This document shows positions 13,181-21,723 of a stretch of DNA of 64,000 nt, piece by piece. The notes under the pieces are model-generated. The model was not told the origin of the DNA and searched no databases. It saw only the letters and a program-made list of their open reading frames with translations. The stretch comes from Enterobacter cloacae (GTDB lineage: Bacteria > Pseudomonadota > Gammaproteobacteria > Enterobacterales > Enterobacteriaceae), in contig NZ_JAALCJ010000009.1 of NCBI RefSeq assembly GCF_011078175.1, positions 1 through 64,000 of the forward strand, in the 5' to 3' direction. The position numbers and the translations under genes are program-made. Positions within the stretch are counted from its first letter, which is position 1; the number at the start of each line of letters is the position of its first letter.

Positions 13181-14077
13181 TCACCGCTGAAGCCGCCCCG
13201 CCAGATGCACCGCCACGTCCACCCCGCTGCGCTCCAGCGAAATGGATTCGCCTTCCCACGCGGCCTGGCGCGTCAGGCAAGTTAATATACCTCCCGGCGG
13301 CATCTCAATCGCCAGCCGCGCTTCACGCTCGTTAGCGGAAATCACCGCCTCCTGCCAGCGCACGGTTCGCGCCATGTTCATCGCTAAATCATCAGCGATC
13401 CTTTCCGGCTGCCAGAGCACGCGCCCGGTACTGCCGCTCAGGTACGCGCAACGTGGGCGTGAAAGCGTGACCGATTCAAACGCTGCGGCCAGCTTCTTCG
13501 CCGGTTCCGCCAGCAGCGCGCAGTGCGACGGTACGCTGACCGCCAGTCGTTTGGCCTTGCTCGCCCCTTTCGCCAGCGCGCGCTCCGCCACCTGCGCCAT
13601 GCCGTCATCGGTTCCGGCAATCACGATCTGCGTTTCGGCGTTCAGGTTAGCGATATAGGTTCCTGTCCCCTGAATAAGGTTTTCCACCTGCGCAAGAGTC
13701 AACCCCATTATCGCCGTCAGGCCGTAGCCATGGGGATACGCCTGCTCCATCAGATCGCCGCGCAGCGCCACCAGCTTCAGCGCGTCCGTAAAGTCCAGCG
13801 CACCGGCGACAACCGCCGCGGGATAAGCGCCAATGGACAGCCCGCTGACGATATCCGGCGACACGCCGCGACGTTCCAGCTCGCGCGCCCAGGCCACGCC
13901 GGCAATCAGCAGCGAAAGCTGAACCGCGCGGGTGTGGGTTAACGAGGATGCACTGTCCAAGGTCTCAACTTCCGCCCCCAGCACAGCACGGGCCTGCTCC
14001 AGCTCCGTTCCCGGCAGGTTTTGCAACATACCTTCATGCTGTGTGCCCTGCCCCGGAAAGGTAAACAGTATTTTCAT
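13181..14077 (-). CDS. mdcH: Malonate decarboxylase malonyl-CoA:ACP transacylase (epsilon subunit)
   Basis: MdcH moves a malonyl group from malonyl-CoA to the decarboxylase acyl carrier protein, priming the enzyme. The fold is FabD-like: GQGTQ near residue 9 and the nucleophile elbow GLSIG with S81, a variant of the usual GHSxG in which His is Leu. The later VPSHCALL carries the catalytic histidine. I start at ATG 14075-14077 (MKILFTFPGQGTQ), which overlaps the mdcG stop by one base and gives 298 residues. The open frame extends 45 codons further upstream, but that extension lies within mdcG. It is the last gene of the mdc operon. Confidence 0.93.
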   Translation of the reverse strand: MKILFTFPGQGTQHEGMLQNLPGTELEQARAVLGAEVETLDSASSLTHTRAVQLSLLIAGVAWARELERRGVSPDIVSGLSIGAYPAAVVAGALDFTDALKLVALRGDLMEQAYPHGYGLTAIMGLTLAQVENLIQGTGTYIANLNAETQIVIAGTDDGMAQVAERALAKGASKAKRLAVSVPSHCALLAEPAKKLAAAFESVTLSRPRCAYLSGSTGRVLWQPERIADDLAMNMARTVRWQEAVISANEREARLAIEMPPGGILTCLTRQAAWEGESISLERSGVDVAVHLAGRLQR

Positions 14078-14694
14078 TACTCCTCCCTGTGCCATGGATC
14101 CGCCACCAGACGTGGTCCACATTGCGTTTTTAGCAGCGTTTTGCCGTCGCGTAACCATTCCGCCAGCGCGAATCCGCCCACGGGCGTATCCACCTGCGTA
14201 TCCGCCCGGCACAACGCGCGGCTGAGCTGAGCCTGCCAGCCAGTAAACGCCTCAGGGGAAACGGCGCGCGGGGCGCGGATGAGCAGATCGAGATCGCTGT
14301 CGGCGTGGATCAACGGAATGCCGGTCGCCAGCGCGTAACCCGTACTACCGGTTATTCCCCACGTCCACGGCCACGACTGCTGCGCAAGCTGAAGCGCCAC
14401 CTGAACCGGCGGCTGGGTGATAAACGGCGAACGCAGCAGGTCGGCGGCAACGCTCAACTCTTCGGGCGACACCACGCGCAACACGTTCTCGGGCTTCACC
14501 CATCCGGCCGCCCGCTGGTCGCGACGTAAACCGCGCACGCCAACGGGAATACGGCCTTCATTATCATCATCACGCCGCACCACTACCGGCAGCCCGGTAT
14601 GCCAGGCCGCGTCCACCCAGGATTCGGTAATCCCTTCCAGGGCGTCGCGCGCGGTAAGCCAGATGAGGTCGTGTGGGCGTAATGTTGTGGTCAT
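14077..14694 (-). CDS. mdcG: Phosphoribosyl-dephospho-CoA transferase (holo-ACP synthase of malonate decarboxylase)
   Basis: MdcG attaches the 2'-(5''-triphosphoribosyl)-3'-dephospho-CoA prosthetic group to the serine of the MdcC carrier protein. The nucleotidyltransferase motif DSDLDLLIR places two aspartates at residues 134 and 136, the positions reported as essential in the Klebsiella enzyme, behind the GSTGYALATG loop. I chose the ATG at 14692-14694 (MTTTLRPHDLIWL), giving 205 residues and starting 2 nt after the mdcF stop. Confidence 0.95.
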   Translation of the reverse strand: MTTTLRPHDLIWLTARDALEGITESWVDAAWHTGLPVVVRRDDDNEGRIPVGVRGLRRDQRAAGWVKPENVLRVVSPEELSVAADLLRSPFITQPPVQVALQLAQQSWPWTWGITGSTGYALATGIPLIHADSDLDLLIRAPRAVSPEAFTGWQAQLSRALCRADTQVDTPVGGFALAEWLRDGKTLLKTQCGPRLVADPWHREE

Positions 14695-14696
14695 GA

Positions 14697-15656
14697 TTAC
14701 ATTCCTGAAGTCAGCGAGATAAACAGCGGCAGCGACAGGATACACAGTACGGAGCTTAACAGCAGCACGGCTTCAGCATCCGGCGACTGCACGCCAAAGC
14801 GGTTACCGAACACCACGCCGAAGAAGCCCGCAGACAGCGCAATCATCAGGATGGCGGTGATCGCCACGGAGCCGTGCAGACCGAAGATTAAAACGATACC
14901 CCAGGCGATCGCTGGCTGGATCAGCAGCTTGGCGATAGTGGAAGCGATCACCATGGTGTTGATCTGAAGTTTACGCGCGGAGAGGATCACCCCGGTCAGG
15001 AACAGCGCCGCTGCGGTCGCAGACAGTCCCAGCGGTTTAATCGCCGCCAGCACCAGCTCCGGCATGTTGATGCCGATAGCGGACAGGATCACACCCAGCA
15101 GCGGGCCCATTACGATCGGTTTTTTAATGGAGCGCCACATCAGCACCGGCAGCATGGAAAGCGTTGAACCCGAGTTATTGCCTTCGGCGCGCGCTTTCTC
15201 ACGCTCCAGAATCAGCAGGCAGAACGGGGTCATCAGCACTGAACCACAGGCGATGGAGACCGCCACGGACAGTGACGTTGAAGAGCCTTCGCCCAGCACG
15301 CTGCCCAGAATCGGCAGGCCAAGCGCCGCATAGTTTGGCAGGGCGACGGTAAGCGTCAGCACGGCCGCATCCTGCGGGGATTTTTTAAACACTTTTGTCG
15401 CGAGGAAGTAGATAACCGCATAGGTGATCCACATCGCCAGGGTGAGCACCAGGATCAGCGGCGACTGCGCCACGATGCCGGTCCAAGGGGTTTGCACGGT
15501 GGCGCTGAACAGCGCAGCCGGGAGTGCAAAATCCATCACGAAGATATTCAGCAGGGAAACATTTTTGTTATCGACCATCTTTGCCTTACCGGCCAAGAAT
15601 CCCAGCAGCATGATGACGAAAATCGGTGCAAGAGCATGAACAATTACGTAAGTCAT
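14697..15656 (-). CDS. mdcF: Malonate carrier MdcF, auxin efflux carrier family
   Basis: A 319-residue integral membrane protein of the AEC family with about ten hydrophobic helices in two halves (first half residues 1-150, a charged cytoplasmic loop near REKARAEGNNSG at about 155-165, then the second half). In malonate clusters this gene is the presumed malonate importer. It is separated from mdcE by 124 nt containing a strong hairpin, yet sits 2 nt ahead of mdcG. Expression of the F-G-H half may therefore differ from the enzyme subunits. Confidence 0.92.
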   Translation of the reverse strand: MTYVIVHALAPIFVIMLLGFLAGKAKMVDNKNVSLLNIFVMDFALPAALFSATVQTPWTGIVAQSPLILVLTLAMWITYAVIYFLATKVFKKSPQDAAVLTLTVALPNYAALGLPILGSVLGEGSSTSLSVAVSIACGSVLMTPFCLLILEREKARAEGNNSGSTLSMLPVLMWRSIKKPIVMGPLLGVILSAIGINMPELVLAAIKPLGLSATAAALFLTGVILSARKLQINTMVIASTIAKLLIQPAIAWGIVLIFGLHGSVAITAILMIALSAGFFGVVFGNRFGVQSPDAEAVLLLSSVLCILSLPLFISLTSGM

Positions 15657-15710
15657 AAATCACCTGTAGTAAAAAAGTTTAAGCACTGGCGCGATGTTTA
15701 TTATTTTCAG

Positions 15711-15761
15711 GATGCAGGTCCCCGCGTGGACGCGACGGGTGCGCCCACGGGGTGATGCATC
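15711..15761. other. Long hairpin in the mdcE-mdcF gap
   Basis: Arms at 15711-15734 and 15742-15761 pair as GATGCA..CCCCGCGTGG with CCCACGGGG..TGCATC. In the direction of mdc transcription it follows the mdcE stop by about 20 nt and is not followed by a T-run, so it resembles an intra-operon stabiliser or attenuator. On the plus strand a T8 run lies about ten bases beyond it. Confidence 0.7.
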
Positions 15762-15780
15762 TGGCAGGTCTTTTTTTTAC

Positions 15781-16584
15781 TTACCAGCTGGCTCGCATGC
15801 GTTCACGTACGAGCGCCGAGCTGCGGCGGTTGTCAGCACCCAGACGGTTTTTCAACGTGGTGTCCTGACGAGCGTCACTGATGGCCTGTTGCAGGGTGTT
15901 TTTCACCCGCGTCAGATCGCTTTCGGAAGGGGCATCCGGATTGCTGATATCCAGCAGGTCGGAAAGCAGCCCCAGCGTGGCGTAGTTGCTGATGTCGTAC
16001 GCCATTGGTGGAATGGTTGCCGCCAGTTTTTCCAGCGCCTCAACGGTACGCAGCGTAATGCGCGCCGCAGACTCTTTGCCCATGGCGTGGATCAGCACGC
16101 CTTTATCGTTGAAGGCAATCAGACGGTTAGCCTGGTAGCCATGCGCCAGAAACGCGCCGGACATAGCCTTACCGACGATAAGACCAATCACCGGATGACC
16201 CGCCAGCCGCGCACTGGCATAGGCGGCAGCGGCGCCGGCCAGCGCCTGGTGGATGCCAAACGCCTCTTCGCGACGGCCATAGGCCTGGCTTGGGACGTCG
16301 ATTACCGCCACAATCGGGCGCTTCACGGCTTTATCTGCATCAGCGGCGACGGTTTCGCTGACCACTTTTGCCAGCGTCCATCCTTCCAGCAGGCCGACTT
16401 CACCCTGCGCCGCGCGCGGGAAGTGGTTGTTGGCATCCGGCACCACGGCGACAAAACGCACCGTTTCACCGTGCAGGTCACCGTCTGCGGCCTGCACGGA
16501 CGGGCATAACCCCTCCAGACGTTTGGCGTTCGGGGCGAGGGTTTCCAGCCAGAGTTCGCCACGGCTAATTGAGTTAGTCATCAT
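15781..16584 (-). CDS. mdcE: Malonate decarboxylase gamma subunit
   Basis: MdcE and MdcD form the acyl carrier-bound decarboxylase of the biotin-independent enzyme, releasing CO2 from malonyl-S-ACP to give acetyl-S-ACP. The protein is 267 residues with a carboxyltransferase/crotonase-like core (VIDVPSQAYGRREEAFGIHQ, GKAMSGAFLAHGYQANRLIA). Two adjacent ATGs could start it; the first (16584) overlaps the mdcD stop by four bases (ATGA), while the second (16581) has better spacing from GGGAGGTG. Confidence 0.95.
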   Translation of the reverse strand: MMTNSISRGELWLETLAPNAKRLEGLCPSVQAADGDLHGETVRFVAVVPDANNHFPRAAQGEVGLLEGWTLAKVVSETVAADADKAVKRPIVAVIDVPSQAYGRREEAFGIHQALAGAAAAYASARLAGHPVIGLIVGKAMSGAFLAHGYQANRLIAFNDKGVLIHAMGKESAARITLRTVEALEKLAATIPPMAYDISNYATLGLLSDLLDISNPDAPSESDLTRVKNTLQQAISDARQDTTLKNRLGADNRRSSALVRERMRASW

Positions 16585-17414
16585 TTCACCTCCCGGGCAA
16601 AAAGCGCTTTAATCTGTTCGGCATCGGCCTGTTTGCGGGTGTCGAAATTCGTCAGACGGTTCAGGTAATCGTCGTAATTATCGGTGCGATGTTTCGCCGG
16701 TACGCCTTTGGCGATGGCTTCGTTCATCGCGGCTTTCACCGCGTTCACGCCGTCGCCCACCAGCACATCCACCAGCCCGCTTTCATAGCGCACTTCGCCG
16801 CCGGTCATGCTCCAGATAAACGGACGGTCGCGGGAGTCATACTCTTCAATGCCCGCTTCCTGCTCAATAACCTGCGGGCCGTTGAGGCCAAGACGCGCTT
16901 CGCGGGTCACAATCAGGTAGCTGCACAGCGCCGCGGCGATAGACATCCCGCCGAAGCAGCCCACGGTCCCGGCGACAATCCCGACGACCGGGGTATAGCG
17001 ACGCAGGTCAACGATCGCGGCGTGGATATCGGCAATCGCCGCCAGGCCAAGGTTGGCTTCCTGCAAACGTACGCCACCGGTTTCGAGGCACAGTACCGCC
17101 TGTGTCGGAATGCCGTTGCGGTTATCTTCCGCCGCCAGCTCCAGCGCCGCCGCCATTTTGGCGCCGGACACTTCGCCCATGCTGCCGCCCTGGAAGGTGC
17201 CTTCAATCGCCACCACCACCGCAGGCTGCCCGTTGATGGTCCCTTTCGCGACGACCATGCCGTCATCGGCCTGAGGAACAATCCCCTGTGGCCCAAGCCA
17301 CGGAGAGATAATGCCTTCAAACGGATCCAGCAGTTCGCGGTAGCTGCCGTCGTCGAGCAGCGCCTGCGCGCGCTGGCGCGCTTTTAGTTCGATAAAGCTG
17401 CTGTCATCACGCAT
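16581..17414 (-). CDS. mdcD: Malonate decarboxylase beta subunit
   Basis: Partner of MdcE in decarboxylating malonyl-S-ACP. The 277-residue protein shows the carboxyltransferase-type glycine-rich stretches VVAIEGTFQGGSMGEVSGAK, CLETGGVRLQEAN and GTVGCFGGMSIAAAL, which form the oxyanion holes in this superfamily. Its start overlaps the end of mdcC by 8 nt and its stop overlaps mdcE, so C-D-E are translationally coupled. Confidence 0.96.
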   Translation of the reverse strand: MRDDSSFIELKARQRAQALLDDGSYRELLDPFEGIISPWLGPQGIVPQADDGMVVAKGTINGQPAVVVAIEGTFQGGSMGEVSGAKMAAALELAAEDNRNGIPTQAVLCLETGGVRLQEANLGLAAIADIHAAIVDLRRYTPVVGIVAGTVGCFGGMSIAAALCSYLIVTREARLGLNGPQVIEQEAGIEEYDSRDRPFIWSMTGGEVRYESGLVDVLVGDGVNAVKAAMNEAIAKGVPAKHRTDNYDDYLNRLTNFDTRKQADAEQIKALFAREVK

Positions 17415-17706
17415 GGTTCACCCCTTCAAAAACCTGTTCGATACGAATGCGTGCCACGCCCGGCGTCGCGCCGAAGTCGTGGATGGTCAACTTACCTGCG
17501 GGCAGGCTGCTGACGGTTTGCAGGCGGTTGAATAACGCCTCCCAGCGCCCGCGGCTGTTGTCGACGGAGGTGGTGATATCAATGGTTAAGGTCTGGCCCG
17601 GTTCGGCGGTGAAAAGCACCTCCATATCCCCGGAACCGACTACCCCTGCCAGCGCCCTGCCGCTTACTTCGCGGCTGGCGGGCACGGTCAATGTGATTTT
17701 TTCCAT
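17407..17706 (-). CDS. mdcC: Malonate decarboxylase acyl carrier protein (delta subunit)
   Basis: This is the carrier that holds the malonyl/acetyl group on a 2'-(5''-triphosphoribosyl)-3'-dephospho-CoA arm. The 99-residue protein has the attachment serine at S25 in VVGSGDMEVL, the conserved position. It lies 9 nt after mdcB and overlaps mdcD by 8 nt. Confidence 0.96.
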   Translation of the reverse strand: MEKITLTVPASREVSGRALAGVVGSGDMEVLFTAEPGQTLTIDITTSVDNSRGRWEALFNRLQTVSSLPAGKLTIHDFGATPGVARIRIEQVFEGVNHA

Positions 17707-17715
17707 AACATCCTC

Positions 17716-18573
17716 TTAATGCTTTGAATAGGGCGTTTCGACGCGGTCAAGAAACAGCGTGGCGGCAAGCAGGTCTGCGGCTCCGCCCGGCGAGGCGTTA
17801 AGCGACAGCATCTGACGGTCTAACCGCGCCAGCGCCTGCTGCCCCGCGAGCGTTGCGCATCCTCCGGCGTTCAGCACCGCACGGGCGCCGTTCTGCATGG
17901 CGTCCAGTCCCTCCATGCCGGCGCGCGACAGCACGCAGGTGTCGGTGAGCGAGGTCATGATCGCCATCAGCGCGTCGAGTCTGGCGTGCGTTTCGCTGCT
18001 GCCGTTGAGACGGCTGAGGCGAAGCTGCGGCAACGCGCGCTGCATGATGTGCGGAAACGCCTGCTGAGCCTCTTCACGCGCGCCCGGTACACGGTAGCGG
18101 TGCGTGACGCGTAACCCCTTACTGAACACTTTCGGCGCCGCGTCATCCGGCAGCTTCGCCAGCTGAGCGGCGGTGTTCGCGACGGTTTGCGCCCGGGCGT
18201 CGCCGCCCAGCATCGCCACCGCGCTCACCAGCAGTCCCAGCGCCCAGATCGCGCCACGGTGCGTGTTCACGCCGTCGGTAGCGGCCATCATCTGCCGTTC
18301 ACCTTCGCGACCCAGGCGGCCAACGGTTTGCCGGAGGGCAATATCCGCCGGACGCTGCCAGCTCTGCTGCGCCAGCGCCTGAAACGTGGGGGTCAGGCTG
18401 TGAGCGGAGCGCTCCATCAGCGCAAGCGATAAATCGTGGTGCGCGCCGTTCCCCCGGCTGTCCACCAGACCGGGCTTCGGGCTTAAACGTGCTTCGTCAA
18501 TCAGACACTGCGTGGCGGTTCGCGCCAGCCATTCGGCACCGCCTTCAACCTTAATCTGGGGCAGACGTTTCAT
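17716..18573 (-). CDS. mdcB: Triphosphoribosyl-dephospho-CoA synthase
   Basis: MdcB makes the prosthetic-group precursor from ATP and 3'-dephospho-CoA (CitG family). Family motifs include LIDEARLSPKPGLVDSRGNGAH near the N-terminus and the internal GVNTHRGAIWALGLL. The ATG at 18571-18573 (MKRLPQIKVEGG) overlaps the mdcA stop by one base and gives 285 residues. A 16-codon upstream extension in the same frame lies inside mdcA and was not used. Confidence 0.94.
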   Translation of the reverse strand: MKRLPQIKVEGGAEWLARTATQCLIDEARLSPKPGLVDSRGNGAHHDLSLALMERSAHSLTPTFQALAQQSWQRPADIALRQTVGRLGREGERQMMAATDGVNTHRGAIWALGLLVSAVAMLGGDARAQTVANTAAQLAKLPDDAAPKVFSKGLRVTHRYRVPGAREEAQQAFPHIMQRALPQLRLSRLNGSSETHARLDALMAIMTSLTDTCVLSRAGMEGLDAMQNGARAVLNAGGCATLAGQQALARLDRQMLSLNASPGGAADLLAATLFLDRVETPYSKH

Positions 18574-20228
18574 TACCAGCTCCGGAATTTCGCAGGTGGG
18601 TTGTAAAGACCGCCGGACCATTCCACCAGGTCCGCGACGCTACCGGCCGCCAGCAGCGAACGGGTGGCGTCGGTACGGCGAATGCCCATATCTTCCGGAT
18701 ACATAACCTTGCCGCTCTGGCGCAGTTCCGCCACGCGTTTGGCGTCAACGCCCAGACCGATATCGGTGATACCCGCCACGGCGGCGACCATGGCGCGACG
18801 CTCTTCCAGATCTTTCGCCCGGTAGAGGTACGCAATGCCCTCTTCCGTCAGCACGTGGGTGACGTCATCGCCGTAAATCATGACCGGCGCCAGCGGCATA
18901 CCGGAGGCTTTCGCGACGTCAACGGCGTCGAGTTTTTCCACGAAGGTTGGCTTCACGCCCGCCTGGAAGGTTTCCACCATCTGCACAACCAGCTTTTTAC
19001 CGCGCTGCATCGGGTCAGGCTCGGTGATCATGTTCAGCCAGGCCGGTGTGGCGTGGCGACGACCGTGCGGATCGTGGCCCATGTTTGGCGCGCCGCCGAA
19101 GCCGGAAAGACGGCCGCGGGTCACGGTTGAGGAGTTAGCGTAACCATCAACCTGTAGCGTGGAGCCGATAAACATATCGACCGCGTACTGACCAGCCAGC
19201 TGACAGAAGGCGCGGTTAGAGCGCATGGAGCCGTCAGCACCGGTAAAGAACACGTCCGGACGGGCGCGGATGTACTCTTCCATCCCCAGCTCGCCGCCGA
19301 AGCAGTGGACGCTCTCTACCCAGCCGCTTTCGATGGCCGGGATCAGCGTTGGATGCGGGTTCAAAGTCCAGTGTTTACAGATTTTGCCTTTGAGTCCGAG
19401 CTGTTCGCCGTAGGTTGGCAGGAGGAGTTCAATTGCGGCGGTGTTAAAGCCAATTCCGTGATTCAGGGACTGCACCTGGTGTTCAGCGTAGATGCCTTTA
19501 ATGGCCATCATCGCCATCAGGATATGCTCTTGTTTGATCAGGCGCGGGTCGCGCGTGAAGAGCGGTTCGATAAAGAACGGCCTGTCGGCAACCACCACGT
19601 AATCGATCCAGGAACCCGGAATATCCACACGCGGCAGGTCGCACTCATCGTCCACCAGCTCATTCACCTGTGCGATGACGATGCCGTCGCGGAACGCGGC
19701 GGCTTCTACCAGCGCCGGGGTATCTTCGGTACTTGCCCCAGTGTAGAGGTTACCTTTCCGGTCCGCTTTAAACCCGGCAATCAGCGCCACGTTTGGCGAC
19801 AGATCGACGTAGAGACGTGAGTAAAGTTCGATGTAGGTGTGAATTGCCCCGATTTCGAGCTGGCCGTCTTCCAGCAGCTGCGAGATACGCAGGCTCTGCG
19901 TGCCCGAGAAAGAGAAGTCCAGCTTGCGGGCAATGCCTTTCTCAAAGATATCCAGATGTTCGCTGCGGCCCACGCTCGGCATGATCATATGCAGGTCGTG
20001 CACGATTTGCGGGTTCACTTCGGCCAACGAACGGGAAAGGAAATCCGCCTGCTTCTGGTTGTTGCCTTCCAGAACGACTTTGTCGCCTGGTGCGATCAGT
20101 TTTTCCAGCATGGCGACAAGGTCGCCGGTTGGCAGGACCTTGCCCTGCACCGGTACAGACGCCAGACGACGCGCTTTCTCACTGCGTCGGGTGTTCCATT
20201 GCCGGGTGGGTATTTGCCCAGATAACAT
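18573..20228 (-). CDS. mdcA: Malonate decarboxylase alpha subunit (acetyl-S-ACP:malonate ACP transferase)
   Basis: MdcA exchanges malonate for acetate on the acyl carrier protein, keeping the catalytic cycle running without CoA. The 551-residue protein carries characteristic stretches such as LSGFGGAPNMGHDPHGRRHAT, HCFGGELGMEEYIRARPDV and NHGIGFNTAAIELLLP, as expected for the citrate lyase alpha/CoA-transferase-like family. The ATG at 20226-20228 has a canonical AGGAGG site. It is the first gene of an eight-gene operon in which most junctions overlap. Confidence 0.96.
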   Translation of the reverse strand: MLSGQIPTRQWNTRRSEKARRLASVPVQGKVLPTGDLVAMLEKLIAPGDKVVLEGNNQKQADFLSRSLAEVNPQIVHDLHMIMPSVGRSEHLDIFEKGIARKLDFSFSGTQSLRISQLLEDGQLEIGAIHTYIELYSRLYVDLSPNVALIAGFKADRKGNLYTGASTEDTPALVEAAAFRDGIVIAQVNELVDDECDLPRVDIPGSWIDYVVVADRPFFIEPLFTRDPRLIKQEHILMAMMAIKGIYAEHQVQSLNHGIGFNTAAIELLLPTYGEQLGLKGKICKHWTLNPHPTLIPAIESGWVESVHCFGGELGMEEYIRARPDVFFTGADGSMRSNRAFCQLAGQYAVDMFIGSTLQVDGYANSSTVTRGRLSGFGGAPNMGHDPHGRRHATPAWLNMITEPDPMQRGKKLVVQMVETFQAGVKPTFVEKLDAVDVAKASGMPLAPVMIYGDDVTHVLTEEGIAYLYRAKDLEERRAMVAAVAGITDIGLGVDAKRVAELRQSGKVMYPEDMGIRRTDATRSLLAAGSVADLVEWSGGLYNPPAKFRSW

Positions 20229-20320
20229 TATTAACCTCCTGATTCAGCACATCATTCTGATTGCTTAACGTTGAGTAAAGTGTGCGCTCTGGTGAGAAAG
20301 GCATCAATTAAGCGTAGGAT

Positions 20321-20349
20321 GTGATCATTAGCCTGAGAGTAATAATCAC
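20321..20349. promoter_or_regulatory. Candidate MdcR operator (29-bp dyad with T-N11-A core)
   Basis: GTGATCATTA, nine bases, TAATAATCAC: ten-base arms that are inverted copies with one mismatch. The inner ATTA-N9-TAAT contains the T-N11-A pattern typical of LysR-family sites. It lies 93-121 nt upstream of the mdcA ATG and no other operator of this quality is seen in the gap. Assignment to MdcR is inference. Confidence 0.6.
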
Positions 20350-20356
20350 GGTAAGA

Positions 20357-20378
20357 AAATGTGATCGGGATCAGTTCA
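20357..20378. promoter_or_regulatory. Candidate CRP site between mdcA and yheT
   Basis: AAATGTGATC in the left half is a perfect CRP half-site and the right half TCAGT is degenerate; I count 16 of 22 bases matching the CRP consensus. It sits 8 bp from the dyad above, so cAMP-CRP could act on mdcA, on yheT, or both. Confidence 0.45.
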
Positions 20379-20455
20379 TGTTTCGGAAAAACGGGCTAAA
20401 CGGGGTACAATTCGGAAGGTATAGTTAATTACTGACAAGAATCAGCATCGCCCTT

Positions 20456-21478
20456 ATGACCCAAATCATTCCCTCAGACTTCGACATTGCAGCCGAAGAG
20501 AGCGCAGAGTTCGTACCCATGCGCGGTGTGGCTAACCCTCACCTGCAAACCATGCTGCCGCGCCTGATCCGCCGCAAGGTACAGTTCACCCCGCACTGGC
20601 AACGCCTGGATTTGCCGGACGGCGATTTTCTGGATCTCGCCTGGAGCGAAGATCCGGATCGGGCCAGACACAAACCCCGTCTGGTGGTGTTTCACGGTCT
20701 GGAAGGCAGCCTGCACAGCCCTTACGCACACGGTCTCATTGAGGCGGCGAAAGCCCGCGGCTGGCTTGGGGTAGTGATGCATTTTCGCGGATGCAGCGGC
20801 GAGCCAAATCGTCAGAAACGCATTTATCACTCGGGTGAAACCGAGGACGGTACCTGGTTCCTGCGCTGGCTGAGAGACCATTTTGGCGAGGTGCCAACGG
20901 CCGCGGTGGGGTATTCGCTGGGGGGCAATATGTTGGCTTGCCTGCTGGCGAAGGAGAGCGACGCCGTACCGCTGGATGCGGCGGTCATTGTCTCTGCGCC
21001 ATTTATGCTGGAGCAGTGCAGCTATCATATGGAAAAGGGATTTTCACGGGTCTATCAACGCTACCTGCTCAACCTGCTAAAAGCCAACGCCGCGCGCAAG
21101 CTGAAGGCCTATCCGGATACGCTGCCCGTGACGCTGCAACAGCTCAAACGCGTAAAGCGCCTGCGCGAGTTTGATGATTTGATCACCTCAAAAATTCACG
21201 GCTTTGCCGATGCGATTGACTATTACCGTCAGTGCAGCGCCATGCCTTTACTGAATCAAATCACAAAACCCACGCTGATTATCCACGCCAAAGATGATCC
21301 GTTTATGGATCATCACTCGATTCCGGCGCCCGATCGTCTGCCGGCCAACGTGGAGTATCAGCTCACCCAATTCGGCGGACACGTCGGCTTTGTTGGCGGC
21401 ACGCTGCGTCGGCCTAAAATGTGGCTTGAGACGCGTATTCCCGACTGGTTAACGGCTTATCTGGACGGTAAAAAATGA
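20456..21478 (+). CDS. yheT: YheT family alpha/beta hydrolase
   Basis: A 340-residue hydrolase of the ABHD1/3-like group. The nucleophile elbow GYSLGGNML is near residue 147, with an upstream VFHGLEG oxyanion region, and the late DDPFMDHH and GGHVGF segments supply the acid and catalytic histidine. The substrate is unknown. It overlaps yheU by four bases (ATGA). In E. coli it follows yheS directly; here the mdc cluster lies between them. Confidence 0.95.
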   Translation: MTQIIPSDFDIAAEESAEFVPMRGVANPHLQTMLPRLIRRKVQFTPHWQRLDLPDGDFLDLAWSEDPDRARHKPRLVVFHGLEGSLHSPYAHGLIEAAKARGWLGVVMHFRGCSGEPNRQKRIYHSGETEDGTWFLRWLRDHFGEVPTAAVGYSLGGNMLACLLAKESDAVPLDAAVIVSAPFMLEQCSYHMEKGFSRVYQRYLLNLLKANAARKLKAYPDTLPVTLQQLKRVKRLREFDDLITSKIHGFADAIDYYRQCSAMPLLNQITKPTLIIHAKDDPFMDHHSIPAPDRLPANVEYQLTQFGGHVGFVGGTLRRPKMWLETRIPDWLTAYLDGKK

Positions 21479-21693
21479 TTATTCCCTGGCAGGATCTCTC
21501 TCCCGACACGCTCGATAATCTGATTGAAAGCTTTGTCTTGCGCGAAGGCACCGATTATGGTGAACATGAACGTTCGCTTGAACAAAAGGTCAACGATGTT
21601 AAGCGCCAGCTTAAAAGCGGCGACGTGGTGCTGGTATGGTCCGAACTGCATGAGACGGTCAATATCATGCCCCGCAACGCGTTTCACGGCTGA
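21475..21693 (+). CDS. yheU: YheU family protein (UPF0270)
   Basis: A 72-residue acidic protein ([20 protein letters not shown]) of unknown function, found throughout gammaproteobacteria. It is translationally coupled to yheT through an ATGA overlap and sits 30 nt ahead of prkB. Confidence 0.94.
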   Translation: MIIPWQDLSPDTLDNLIESFVLREGTDYGEHERSLEQKVNDVKRQLKSGDVVLVWSELHETVNIMPRNAFHG

Positions 21694-21723
21694 TCTTTAC
21701 ACTTTTCCAGTCAGGGAGTTGCT

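Noticed and set aside
14077..14212. N-terminal extension of MdcH by 45 codons
   Set aside because: The extension lies wholly inside mdcG, and the family begins at MKILFTFPGQGTQ.
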